Origin: Mesorhizobium sp. B2-1-8
GTDB taxonomy: Bacteria > Pseudomonadota > Alphaproteobacteria > Rhizobiales > Rhizobiaceae
Direction of reading: 5' to 3'
NCBI RefSeq assembly: GCF_006442545.2
Contig: NZ_CP083952.1
Location: 3,759,501 to 3,823,500 of the forward strand
Length of the DNA stretch: 64,000 nucleotides
Positions within the stretch are counted from its first letter, which is position 1. Each line of letters starts with the position of its first letter. The notes beneath the pieces are model-generated. The model was not told the DNA's origin. It searched no databases and saw nothing but the letters and a program-made list of their open reading frames with translations. The translations under genes were made by a program, and so were the position numbers. Below, in pieces: positions 1-7,882 of this stretch.

Positions 1-1032
1 AAGGCGGCGGGCATCGCGTTGGACGGATGGGATCCGACGATGAGCTGGATGATCGCCGAGGTCGAGATGGCGGAGGAACCAGCATTGGGCTTTCGCAGCG
101 ACGCCCATGGTATTCATGCGATTGGCAAGGTCGAGGAAGGTGGCCGGCTGGGTGTCGTGCTGACCGAGAGACAACTGACCATTGGTGGCGAACCGACACT
201 GCGCGATCTCAGCGAGGCGCTCGTCGCGGTGTATGGCACCGATTACGGGGTCCACAGTCCGACCTGGATTTCGCGGTTCACCGACATGACGCGCCAGGCT
301 GCCGCTTACCGCGACAGACGTATTCTGCTGGCCGGCGACGCCGCGCACATCCATCCCCCGATGGGCGGACAGGGCCTCAACATCGGTGTGCAGGACGCAG
401 TCAACCTTGGATGGAAACTGGCACAGGTGGTCAAGCTGATATCACCGGACAGCCTGCTCGACAGCTACCATGCCGAACGCCATCCGGTCGCCGCCCGCGT
501 GCTGCGCAACGCGCTGGCGCAGGTTGCGCTCCGTCGCATGGATGCACGCACCAAGGCTCTGGGCGACACCTTTGCCGAACTGCTCGCCATGGATGGGCCA
601 CGCAAACGGATCGCCGCGGACATGTCCGGCCTGGGTGTCCATTACGACCTCGGCGAAGGCCACGCGCTGCTTGGGCGGCGAATGGCTGACCTCGACCTGC
701 TCACCGCCAACGGGCCGTTGCGGCTGTTTACCTTGCTGCACGACGCGCGGCCGGTGCTCCTCAATTTCGGTGAACCAGGCAGACTGGACATTGCGCCTTG
801 GACCGACAGGATTCGGCAGATCGACGCCGGGTATGCCGGCGCCTGGGAGCTTCCCGTACTGGGAACGGTCGCTGTGCCCGACGCTGTCTTGATCCGGCCC
901 GATGGATACGTGGCCTGGGTAGGAGTTGGGACGCAACAGGGATTGGCCGATGCGTTGACCAGATGGTTTGGGCCGGCTGCCGTGCATCCTTCCGAACATG
1001 GCGCTTCACAACCTCCTTGGGCCGAAGACTGA
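1..1032 (+). CDS. FAD-dependent aromatic monooxygenase, 5'-truncated
   Basis: The reading frame is open at base 1, so the N-terminal FAD dinucleotide-binding part lies outside the window; 343 residues are visible. It is a class A flavoprotein monooxygenase of the phenol hydroxylase / rifampicin monooxygenase (Rox, PgaE, MhpA) type, which uses NAD(P)H and O2 to hydroxylate an aromatic substrate. The diagnostic second FAD motif is present near the middle of the visible part (LAGDAAHIHPPMGGQGLN, followed by DAVNLGWKLA). The last 110 residues fit the thioredoxin-like C-terminal domain of this family (PDAVLIRPDGYVAWVG) and lack a CxxC pair. The substrate cannot be told from sequence. The gene ends 79 bases before the GntR gene and is probably a separate unit. 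Confidence 0.85.
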   Translation, partial: KAAGIALDGWDPTMSWMIAEVEMAEEPALGFRSDAHGIHAIGKVEEGGRLGVVLTERQLTIGGEPTLRDLSEALVAVYGTDYGVHSPTWISRFTDMTRQAAAYRDRRILLAGDAAHIHPPMGGQGLNIGVQDAVNLGWKLAQVVKLISPDSLLDSYHAERHPVAARVLRNALAQVALRRMDARTKALGDTFAELLAMDGPRKRIAADMSGLGVHYDLGEGHALLGRRMADLDLLTANGPLRLFTLLHDARPVLLNFGEPGRLDIAPWTDRIRQIDAGYAGAWELPVLGTVAVPDAVLIRPDGYVAWVGVGTQQGLADALTRWFGPAAVHPSEHGASQPPWAED

Positions 1033-1080
1033 AAGTCTCCTGACATGCGATTGACAGGAGGGCTTCATCTGTGCAGAAAT

Positions 1081-1099
1081 TGGTTGGACCATTGGACCA
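1081..1099 (+). promoter_or_regulatory. Putative GntR/FadR-family operator
   Basis: Bases 1081-1091 read TGGTTGGACCA, a TGGT-N3-ACCA inverted repeat. This is the core of the operators bound by FCD-type GntR regulators such as PdhR and LldR. The same stretch also holds two adjacent direct copies of TTGGACCA (1084-1091 and 1092-1099). It lies 13 bases upstream of the GTG start of the FadR-like regulator and overlaps the region just before its ribosome binding site, as expected for autoregulation. Assignment to this regulator is inference from position and consensus. Confidence 0.5.
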
Positions 1100-1111
1100 C
1101 TTGGAGGAAAT

Positions 1112-1846
1112 GTGGACCAGAACAGCCTGCCACCCATTCAGACGACGGCGCGCGACGACGCCGTGCTGAAGGCATTGGTGGGCTTCGTCCGCGCCGAGGC
1201 CTTGCAGCCTGGCGAGCGATTGCCGACCGAGCGCATCCTGGCCGAACGGCTCAAGGTCAGCCGCAACACGGTGCGCGAGGCGCTGACCCGGTGGGAGGGA
1301 TTGGGCCTGGTCGAACGTCGGCAAGGCAGCGGCACCTATCTCAAGGCGGCCGTCTCGCCCGACATGCTGCATCTGCCGCTGACGCTGGCGGGCGGCAACG
1401 ACTTCACCAGCCTGATGCAGACGCTGGAAATCCGCCGCGCGCTGGAAGCGGAAGCGGCGGCGCTGTGCGCCGAGCGGGCAAGCCCGGCCGACATTGCCGA
1501 GATCGAACGCAAGCTTGATATCATGGAGCAGGCGTTTCGCACCCTTGACGGCATGTCGTCGGAAGAGGACTGGGAATTCCACCAGGCGATCTACCGGGTC
1601 TCCGGCAATCCGCTGTTCGAACAGATCATCGCCGCCATGCACGAACTGTTCCATCGGTTCTGGGAACATCCGCTCGGTGTGCGCGATTTCGGCCATGCCA
1701 GCTTTCCCTATCACCGCACCATCTACGAGCGCATCGCGGCACGCGATCCGCAGGGCGCCCGCGCAGAGGCGCTGAAGCTCATCGCCACCGTCGAGGACGA
1801 CCTGAAGCGCGGTGCGGCCAAACTCAAACTTTCGGACCTGAGATGA
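1112..1846 (+). CDS. FadR-subfamily GntR transcriptional regulator
   Basis: A 244-residue repressor/activator of the GntR family. Residues 15-80 form the winged helix-turn-helix (RLPTERILAERLKVSRNTVREAL, then the wing RRQGSGTYL). The rest is an all-helical FCD ligand domain (ALEAEAAALCAERA, DWEFHQAIYRVSGNPL), which usually binds a carboxylate or sugar acid, often through a metal. The GTG start at 1112 is preceded by GGAGGAAA at 1103-1110. The stop codon overlaps the start of the PLP enzyme gene, so the regulator leads the operon through the ABC importer and probably senses its substrate. Confidence 0.9.
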   Translation: MDQNSLPPIQTTARDDAVLKALVGFVRAEALQPGERLPTERILAERLKVSRNTVREALTRWEGLGLVERRQGSGTYLKAAVSPDMLHLPLTLAGGNDFTSLMQTLEIRRALEAEAAALCAERASPADIAEIERKLDIMEQAFRTLDGMSSEEDWEFHQAIYRVSGNPLFEQIIAAMHELFHRFWEHPLGVRDFGHASFPYHRTIYERIAARDPQGARAEALKLIATVEDDLKRGAAKLKLSDLR

Positions 1847-3030
1847 ACGAGCAGCCAGCCGGTTTCGATCAAGACTATCTCGCCGAGGCGGCGACGCTCT
1901 TGGCGCATGACGAACCGTTCCCCGGTGGCGCCGTCGTGCCACCGATCTACCAGACCTCGCTGTTCACTTTCGCCAATTATGCGGAAATGGCCGAGACATT
2001 TGCCGGCAAGCGAAAGCAGCCGATCTATTCGCGCGGCGACAATCCGACGGTCATGGAGTTCGAGGCGCGTGTCGCGGCTCTCGAAGGCGCCGAGGCCGCA
2101 CGTGGGTTCTCCAGCGGCATGGCGGCGATCAGCGCCACCGTGCTTGCCTTTGTCGGGGCAGGCGAGCGCATCGTTGCGGTGCGCAATTGTTATGGCGATG
2201 CCTACCGGCTGTTCGAACGCCTCCTGCCGCGGCTCGACATCAAGGTCGACTACGTCGAGGGCTCCGACCCGGACGCGGTCGCGGCGGCATTGCCCGGCGC
2301 CAAGCTGCTCTACCTGGAAAGCCCGACCTCGATGGTGTTCGAGCTCCAGGACCTGCCGCATCTGACCCGGCTGGCAAAAGAGCAGGGCATCGTCACCACC
2401 ATCGACAATTCCTGGGCGACGCCGGTTTTCCAGAAGCCGATCACGCACGGCGTCGACCTGGTGCTGCACTCGGCCTCGAAATATCTCGGTGGCCACAGCG
2501 ACACGGTCGCCGGCGTGGTCGCAGGCTCGGCCGCTCATATCAAGCACATCAACGAGCAGACCTATTCCTATCTCGGTGGCAAGCTATCGCCTTTCGAGGC
2601 CTGGCTTTTGCTGCGCGGCCTGCGCACGCTGCCGCTGCGCCTGCCGCACCACATGAAGAGCGGGCTCGCCATCGCCGAGCGGCTGAAGGCGCATGGCAAT
2701 GTCGAGCGGGTCAACCACCCCGCCTATTCCAACCATCCGGGCAAGGCGACGCTTGCCGGCTATGGCGGGTTGTTCTCCTTCGAGGTGACGGACGACATCG
2801 ACATTCCCGTCTTCGTCGACGCGCTGAGATATTTCCGCATCGGCGTCAGCTGGGGCGGGCATGAGAGCCTGGTCGTACCGGCCAAGGCGTCGCTAGAGCA
2901 GACGCCGGGACTGAATTCGATGGCGCGCTTCGGCGTCAGCCCCCGAACCATCCGCTTCAATGTCGGATTGGAAAATGTCGAGGATCTCTGGGCGGATGTC
3001 GCTCAGGCCTTCGAAAAAGCCAGAAAATAA
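1843..3030 (+). CDS. PLP-dependent Cys/Met metabolism (trans-sulfuration family) enzyme
   Basis: A 395-residue fold-type I PLP enzyme of the cystathionine gamma-synthase / beta-lyase / methionine gamma-lyase family, full length for the family. Visible marks are the cofactor tyrosine motif IYSRGDNPT near residue 62, the SSGMAA turn near residue 89, and the Schiff-base lysine K213 in HSASKYLGGHSD. These enzymes cleave or replace substituents on sulfur amino acids or O-acylated homoserine. The start codon overlaps the regulator stop (ATGA), and 29 bases separate its stop from the binding-protein start. Its presence inside a sugar-importer operon suggests a catabolic lyase acting on the imported compound or its product rather than housekeeping methionine synthesis. 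The exact reaction is not decidable here. Confidence 0.85.
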   Translation: MNEQPAGFDQDYLAEAATLLAHDEPFPGGAVVPPIYQTSLFTFANYAEMAETFAGKRKQPIYSRGDNPTVMEFEARVAALEGAEAARGFSSGMAAISATVLAFVGAGERIVAVRNCYGDAYRLFERLLPRLDIKVDYVEGSDPDAVAAALPGAKLLYLESPTSMVFELQDLPHLTRLAKEQGIVTTIDNSWATPVFQKPITHGVDLVLHSASKYLGGHSDTVAGVVAGSAAHIKHINEQTYSYLGGKLSPFEAWLLLRGLRTLPLRLPHHMKSGLAIAERLKAHGNVERVNHPAYSNHPGKATLAGYGGLFSFEVTDDIDIPVFVDALRYFRIGVSWGGHESLVVPAKASLEQTPGLNSMARFGVSPRTIRFNVGLENVEDLWADVAQAFEKARK

Positions 3031-3059
3031 CAAGCGGGTTCAAAATGGGAGTCTTGAAC

Positions 3060-4337
3060 ATGAGAAAACTGACCGTCATGCTTGCCACCGTTGCGGGGCT
3101 GGCGATTTCCGCCGGAAGCGCGCTGGCCGATTCGACCCTGAAAATGGTCGAGGTGATCACCAGCCCGCCACGCACCGAATTCCTCAAGAAGCAGATCGCC
3201 GAGTTCGAGGCGGCCAATCCGGGCGTCAAGGTCGAGCTCGTCTCGCTGCCCTGGGGGCAGGCCTTCGAAAAATTCCTGACCATGGTGCAGGCCGGCGACA
3301 CGCCTGACGTGGTCGAGATGCCGGAACGCTGGATGGGGCTTTACGCCAACAATGCCCAGCTCGAGGATCTCGGCCCCTATATGGCCAAGTGGGACGACGC
3401 CAAGACGCTGGGCGAGCGTGCCAAACAGTTCGGCTCGACCGTGAACAACACCCAGTTCATGATCCCCTATGGCTACTATGTGAACGCGCTGTTCTGGAAC
3501 AAGAAGCTGTTCAAGGAGGCCGGTCTCGACGGCCCGCCGGCAACGCTCGAAGAATTCGTCGCCGATTCCAAGAAGATCTCGGCCATTCCCGGCAAATACG
3601 GCTACTGCCTGCGCGGCGGGCCGGGTGCCTTCAATGGCATGCACATGTTCATGAACATCGCCGCCGGCAAGGGCGGCTATTTCAACGAAGACGGCACCTC
3701 GACCATCAATGAAGAGGGCTCGGTCAAGGGCCTGCAGATGCTAGCCGACATGTACAAGAACGGTCTTGCGCCGAAGGATTCCGTGAGCTGGGGCTTCAAC
3801 GAGACCGTCACCGGCTTCTATTCCGGTACTTGCGCCATGCTTAACCAGGATCCGGACGCGCTGCTCGGCATCGCCGACAAGATGAGCGCCGACGATTTCG
3901 CCGTGGCGCCGCTGCCGGTCGGCCCAAGCGGCAAATCCTATCCGACGCTGGGCTATGCCGGCTGGGCGATGTTCGCCAATTCCCAGCACAAGGACGATGC
4001 CTGGAAGCTGATGGCGACCCTTCTGTCGCCAAAGGACAATCTGGAATGGGCCAAGGAAGTCGGGGTCGTGCCGATCCACAAGGGCGCCGACCAGGATCCC
4101 CATTTCAAGACCGAGCAGTTCAAGGGCTGGTTCACCGAGCTCAGCGACAGTTCCAAATACGAAATGGTGACGCCTCCGACGCATCTGGAAAACCTCGGCA
4201 ATTTCGTCGACCAGGTGGCCATCAAGAATTTTCAGGAAGTGCTGCTTGGCCAGAAGACGGCCAAGGACGTCGCCGACCAGTGGGCTGCCTTCCTGACAAA
4301 GGAGCAGCAGGACTGGCTGGCGAAGAACAAGAAGTAA
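3060..4337 (+). CDS. ABC importer solute-binding protein, family 1 (CUT1 type)
   Basis: A periplasmic extracellular solute-binding protein of 425 residues resembling MalE/UgpB-type sugar binders. I chose the ATG at 3060 because it is preceded by GGGAG at 3046-3050 and begins directly with a Sec signal peptide (MRKLTVMLATVAGLAISAGSA, cleavage near ALA-DS). An in-frame ATG at 3045 would add five residues. Typical family features are the early EFEAANPGVKVELV segment and a Gly/Trp-rich C-lobe (TLGYAGWAMF). Ligand is unknown; the fold family mainly binds oligosaccharides, polyols or glycerol phosphates. It lies 29 bases after the PLP enzyme and is separated from the permeases by a hairpin-rich element. 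Confidence 0.9.
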   Translation: MRKLTVMLATVAGLAISAGSALADSTLKMVEVITSPPRTEFLKKQIAEFEAANPGVKVELVSLPWGQAFEKFLTMVQAGDTPDVVEMPERWMGLYANNAQLEDLGPYMAKWDDAKTLGERAKQFGSTVNNTQFMIPYGYYVNALFWNKKLFKEAGLDGPPATLEEFVADSKKISAIPGKYGYCLRGGPGAFNGMHMFMNIAAGKGGYFNEDGTSTINEEGSVKGLQMLADMYKNGLAPKDSVSWGFNETVTGFYSGTCAMLNQDPDALLGIADKMSADDFAVAPLPVGPSGKSYPTLGYAGWAMFANSQHKDDAWKLMATLLSPKDNLEWAKEVGVVPIHKGADQDPHFKTEQFKGWFTELSDSSKYEMVTPPTHLENLGNFVDQVAIKNFQEVLLGQKTAKDVADQWAAFLTKEQQDWLAKNKK

Positions 4338-4346
4338 TTTTTCGTC

Positions 4347-4504
4347 CCTTCTCCCCGTTCACGGGGAGAAGGTGGCCCGATAGGGCCGGATGAGGGGCAG
4401 CGCCAAGTTCTGCCAGCCTAGCGCCGCCCCTCATCTGCCTGCCCGTCCTCCGCAGCAGCTGCGGAGGGTGGACCGGCATCTTCTCCCCGTTGAACGGGGA
4501 GAAG
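4347..4504. repeat. Mosaic palindromic repeat element (RIME/REP-like) within the ABC operon
   Basis: Three perfect hairpins and one wider inverted repeat fill most of the gap between the binding-protein and permease genes. Hairpin 1: CCTTCTCCCCGT at 4347-4358 pairs with 4361-4372 (12 bp, 2-nt loop). Hairpin 2: CCTCCGCAGC at 4447-4456 pairs with 4458-4467 (10 bp, 1-nt loop). Hairpin 3: CTTCTCCCCGTT at 4480-4491 pairs with 4493-4504 (12 bp, 1-nt loop). GATGAGGGGC at 4389-4398 also pairs with GCCCCTCATC at 4426-4435. Hairpins 1 and 3 share the same arm. This matches the style of mosaic intergenic elements known in rhizobia. There is no T-run after the hairpins, so it is more likely an mRNA-stability or attenuation element than a full terminator. 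Confidence 0.8.
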
Positions 4505-4550
4505 GACGCTTGTCGCCAACGCCGCACTCCCAGAGGACGTTCCACAGCCA

Positions 4551-5474
4551 ATGACCTATGCCGTGTCCGAAATACGATCTGTCGGCAAGCCGCGACGTAA
4601 GTGGCTCACACACGCTGCCATCGAGCCCTGGCTTTATCTCAGCCCGGCGATCATCCTGCTGGTCGTGGTGCTGCTCGTGCCGCTGGTCATCGGCATCAGC
4701 TACTCCTTCCGCAAATTCTCTGCCTTCAAGTCGGAATATGTCGGGCTCGGGCAGTATCAGGCGATGCTGTCGGATCAGGTGCTGGGCCAGGCGCTGATCA
4801 ACACGTTGTGGTGGACGGTGGCCAGCCTGTTCTTCCAATTCTTCCTCGGCCTTGGCCTGGCGCTGCTGCTCGACAAGCCGTTTCGGGGCCGCAAGGCCGT
4901 GCAGGCGCTGGTCTTCCTGCCCTGGGCGGTGCCCTCCTTCCTGTCGGGGCTGACCTGGGCCTGGTTGTTCAACCCGATCGTCGGGCCGCTGCCGCACTGG
5001 CTTTTCGCCTTGGGGCTGAAAGCCGAACCGACCAATGTGCTGTCCGATCCGGCCACCGCGATGTGGGGGCCGATCATCGCCAATGTCTGGTTCGGCATTC
5101 CGTTCTTCGCCATAACGTTGCTGGCGGCGCTGAAGTCTATCCCCTCGGAGCTGCATGAGGCGGCGGCGATCGACGGCGCTTCCCCGTTGCAACGTTTCAC
5201 CAAGGTCACGCTGCCGTTCCTGGCGCCGACCATCGCCATCACGGTGATGTTGCGCACCATCTGGATCGCCACCTTCGCCGATCTGATCTTCGTCATGACG
5301 GAGGGCGGACCGGCCGGCTCGACCAACACGGTGCCGGTCTACATCTATGTCAGCGCCTTCAAGTCACTGGACAAGGGCTATGCCTCGGCTGTGGCCGTGC
5401 TGCTGCTCGTCCTGCTCATCGCCTATGCGATCGGGCTGATCGCGATCCGCCGCTCCCTTGTGAGGCACGTCTGA
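4551..5474 (+). CDS. ABC sugar importer permease 1 (MalF/UgpA-like)
   Basis: A 307-residue inner-membrane permease with about six transmembrane segments. The first is near residues 28-50 (LYLSPAIILLVVVLLVPLVI), as usual for the MalF/UgpA group. The EAA loop that docks on the ATPase is visible near residue 202 (ELHEAAAIDGASPLQRF). It pairs with the second permease, whose start codon overlaps its stop. The ATG at 4551 begins 47 bases after the palindromic repeat, and no other start is as well placed. Confidence 0.92.
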   Translation: MTYAVSEIRSVGKPRRKWLTHAAIEPWLYLSPAIILLVVVLLVPLVIGISYSFRKFSAFKSEYVGLGQYQAMLSDQVLGQALINTLWWTVASLFFQFFLGLGLALLLDKPFRGRKAVQALVFLPWAVPSFLSGLTWAWLFNPIVGPLPHWLFALGLKAEPTNVLSDPATAMWGPIIANVWFGIPFFAITLLAALKSIPSELHEAAAIDGASPLQRFTKVTLPFLAPTIAITVMLRTIWIATFADLIFVMTEGGPAGSTNTVPVYIYVSAFKSLDKGYASAVAVLLLVLLIAYAIGLIAIRRSLVRHV

Positions 5475-6322
5475 TGATCGCTGGACGCTCAGCCCCGCAG
5501 CGCTTCTTCGGCGGCATCGGCCTTTACGCCGCGATCGCCGCCTATGTGGTCTTCGCCTTGTTCCCTATCTACTGGACGCTGAAGATCTCGGTCACGCCGG
5601 AGCGGCTGCTCTATTCCGAAGGCATCACCTTCTGGCCGTCGCACATGACGTTGCAGAATTTCGTCACCGTGCTGGAGGCCACCGATTTCCCGCGCTATTT
5701 CCTCAACAGCGTCATCGTCTCGGTGTCGACGGCGGCCCTGGTGACGATCATCTCCACGCTCGCCGGCTACGCGATGTCGCGCTTTACCTTTCGCGGCAAG
5801 GCGGCACTGGCGTTGATGCTGCTTTTGACCCAGACCTTTCCTCTGGTGATGGTCATTCCGCCGATCTATCGCGTGATGGGTCAGATCGGCCTGATCAATA
5901 GCCTGACCGGGCTGATCATCATCTACACCGCCTTCAACACCGCCTTCGCCACCTTCCTAATGCAGTCTTTCTTCGACGGCATCCCGAAGGACCTCGAAGA
6001 GGCCGCGATGATCGACGGCTGTACCCGCGCGCAAGCGATGCGCCGGGTGATCGTGCCGCTGACGCTGCCCGGCATGGGCGCGACACTGGGCTTCGTCTTC
6101 ACCGCCGCCTGGAGCGAGCTCTTGTTCGCGCTGATGCTGATTTCCAGCGACGACCAGAAGACCTTCGCGGTCGGCCTGCTCACCTTCATCGGCAAGTTCG
6201 CCGTCGACTGGGGGCAGATGATGGCGGCGTCCATCCTGGCGCTGATCCCGGTCTGCATCTTCTTCGCCTTCCTGCAACGTTATCTCGTCACCGGCCTGAC
6301 CGCCGGCGCCGTCAAAGGATAG
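5474..6322 (+). CDS. ABC sugar importer permease 2 (MalG/UgpE-like)
   Basis: A 282-residue inner-membrane permease of the MalG type with about six membrane helices. The cytoplasmic EAA motif is clear ([20 protein letters not shown] near residue 175). The start codon at 5474 overlaps the stop of permease 1 by one base, implying translational coupling and a 1:1 heterodimer. Four bases separate its stop from the ATPase gene. Confidence 0.92.
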   Translation: MIAGRSAPQRFFGGIGLYAAIAAYVVFALFPIYWTLKISVTPERLLYSEGITFWPSHMTLQNFVTVLEATDFPRYFLNSVIVSVSTAALVTIISTLAGYAMSRFTFRGKAALALMLLLTQTFPLVMVIPPIYRVMGQIGLINSLTGLIIIYTAFNTAFATFLMQSFFDGIPKDLEEAAMIDGCTRAQAMRRVIVPLTLPGMGATLGFVFTAAWSELLFALMLISSDDQKTFAVGLLTFIGKFAVDWGQMMAASILALIPVCIFFAFLQRYLVTGLTAGAVKG

Positions 6323-6326
6323 ATCG

Positions 6327-7394
6327 ATGGCCTCTGTCACGCTCGAAAAGGTCCGTAAGGATTATGGCGCCGTCCGCGTCCTGCATGCGGTCGATCTCGA
6401 GATCGCCGACGGCGAGTTCGTCGTCCTTGTCGGACCGTCCGGCTGCGGCAAGTCCACGCTTTTGCGCATGATCGCCGGGCTCGAGGAAGCCTCGGGCGGC
6501 GAGATACGCATCGGCGATCGGGTGGTCAACGATGTCGCGCCCAAGGACCGCGACATCGCCATGGTGTTCCAGTCCTATGCTCTCTATCCGCATATGGACG
6601 TGTCGAAGAACATGGGCTTCAGCCTAATGCTGAAGAAGGCCGAGAAGCCAGCGATCGATGCTCGCGTCGATGGCGCGGCCAAGCGGCTGGGGCTCGATAC
6701 GTTCCTGCAACGCCTGCCGCGACAACTGTCCGGCGGCCAACGCCAGCGTGTCGCCATGGGCCGTGCCATCGTGCGCGATCCGAAAGTCTTCCTGTTTGAC
6801 GAGCCGCTGTCGAACCTCGACGCCAAGCTGCGTGTTCACATGCGCGCCGAGATCAAGGCGCTGCACCAGCAGTTGAAGACCACCTCTGTCTACGTCACCC
6901 ACGACCAGATCGAGGCTATGACCATGGCCGACCGCATCGTCGTCATGCATGACGGGCTGATCCAGCAGGTCGGCGCGCCGCTCGATCTCTATGACCGGCC
7001 GGCCAACATGTTCGTCGCCGGCTTCATCGGCTCTCCGGGGATGAATTTCCTGCCGGCGACGGTGGAGAAGGGCGGCCAGGCGGATGCCGTGTTGTCCGAT
7101 GGCCAGAAGCTTCGGCTGCCGGACGGCCTGCCGCTCAGGGATGGCGACGTCATCACCGTCGGGCTGCGCCCCGAGCATATCGGGCTCGCCGATGACGGCG
7201 CCCTGCAGGGCGAGGTGGGAGTGGTGGAGCCGCTCGGCCTGTCGACGCAGTTCTACGTCAAACTGGCCGGCCAGCAGCTTTGCGTCTTTGCCATGGGCCG
7301 CGCGGCCGTGAAGCCCGGCGACTTGGTGCGGCTGGCGGCGGATCCGGCGTCGCTGCATCTGTTCGATCCGAAAAGCGGCGATCGAATCGGCTGA
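6327..7394 (+). CDS. ABC sugar importer ATPase (UgpC/MalK-like)
   Basis: A 355-residue nucleotide-binding subunit with Walker A GPSGCGKST near residue 36, signature LSGGQRQRVAMGRA, Walker B VFLFDEPLSNLDAKLR and the switch histidine in YVTHDQIEAMTMA. After about residue 235 comes the regulatory TOBE-containing extension typical of UgpC/MalK (VGLRPEHIGL). It is the last gene of the operon; 60 bases after its stop lies a strong bidirectional hairpin terminator. Such ATPases are sometimes shared between CUT1 importers, but here the full set of subunits is present. Confidence 0.93.
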   Translation: MASVTLEKVRKDYGAVRVLHAVDLEIADGEFVVLVGPSGCGKSTLLRMIAGLEEASGGEIRIGDRVVNDVAPKDRDIAMVFQSYALYPHMDVSKNMGFSLMLKKAEKPAIDARVDGAAKRLGLDTFLQRLPRQLSGGQRQRVAMGRAIVRDPKVFLFDEPLSNLDAKLRVHMRAEIKALHQQLKTTSVYVTHDQIEAMTMADRIVVMHDGLIQQVGAPLDLYDRPANMFVAGFIGSPGMNFLPATVEKGGQADAVLSDGQKLRLPDGLPLRDGDVITVGLRPEHIGLADDGALQGEVGVVEPLGLSTQFYVKLAGQQLCVFAMGRAAVKPGDLVRLAADPASLHLFDPKSGDRIG

Positions 7395-7454
7395 ATGAAT
7401 TCATCCAGGGCCGAGGGAACTCAGCCCGCAGCCTTCCGCCTTGCAAACGAAACG

Positions 7455-7480
7455 AAAACGCCGCCCGATGGGCGGCGTTT
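7455..7480. terminator. Bidirectional rho-independent terminator
   Basis: AAACGCCGCCC at 7456-7466 pairs perfectly with GGGCGGCGTTT at 7470-7480, an 11-bp stem with a 3-nt loop. On the plus strand the stem ends in TTT; on the minus strand it is followed by a T-rich TTTTCGTTTCG tract. It lies between the convergent ABC ATPase gene and rpmG and can serve both. Confidence 0.8.
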
Positions 7481-7505
7481 CGGCATTCCAGAGGAAAAAC
7501 CCAGA

Positions 7506-7673
7506 TTACTTGATCTTGGTTTCCTTGAATTCGACGTGCTTCTTGGCGACCGGGTCGTACTTGCGGAACGACAGCTTGTCGGTCTTGGTACGGCTGTTCT
7601 TGCTGGTGACGTAGAAGAAACCAGTGTCGGCGGTCGACAGAAGCTTGATCTTGATGTTTGCGGCTTTGGCCAT
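7506..7673 (-). CDS. rpmG: 50S ribosomal protein L33
   Basis: This 55-residue ORF encodes ribosomal protein L33, a small component of the large ribosomal subunit. The protein begins [20 protein letters not shown] and ends [11 protein letters not shown], the standard proteobacterial L33 layout. It has no CxxC zinc pairs, so it is the zinc-independent C-minus form. The stop is TAA at 7506-7508 and the start ATG is at 7671-7673 on the complement. It is transcribed toward the bidirectional hairpin at 7455-7480. Confidence 0.95.
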   Translation of the reverse strand: MAKAANIKIKLLSTADTGFFYVTSKNSRTKTDKLSFRKYDPVAKKHVEFKETKIK

Positions 7674-7803
7674 GATCTCAGTCCGTTATGTTCGTGGAGT
7701 TTTGGCCGCTGGAGCACGGGGAAAACACCCGGACGCGGGAAACTTGGCGCGACACATAAAGAACGTGCCTGGAAAGTCAAGCCCGGCGTCCCCCATTGTC
7801 GTA

Positions 7804-7846
7804 AGCACATGAGTTGTCCGGATTAGGTAGCACATGAGTTGTCCGG
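7804..7846. repeat. Two 18-bp direct repeats, period 25
   Basis: AGCACATGAGTTGTCCGG occurs at 7804-7821 and again, identical, at 7829-7846, separated by ATTAGGT. It lies between rpmG and the convergent-side end of the NIF3/CutA-like gene. Paired copies of such a unit are seen at the ends of some insertion sequences, but no transposase is nearby. It may therefore be an IS-end remnant or a protein-binding site. The function is unknown. Confidence 0.6.
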
Positions 7847-7882
7847 TTTTTATCGCCAGCCAAAGGAGGCTGGGAACATAAA

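Noticed and set aside
1045..1518. 157-codon frame overlapping the GntR gene
   Set aside because: Out-of-frame shadow; the GntR frame has the family motifs and the ribosome binding site.
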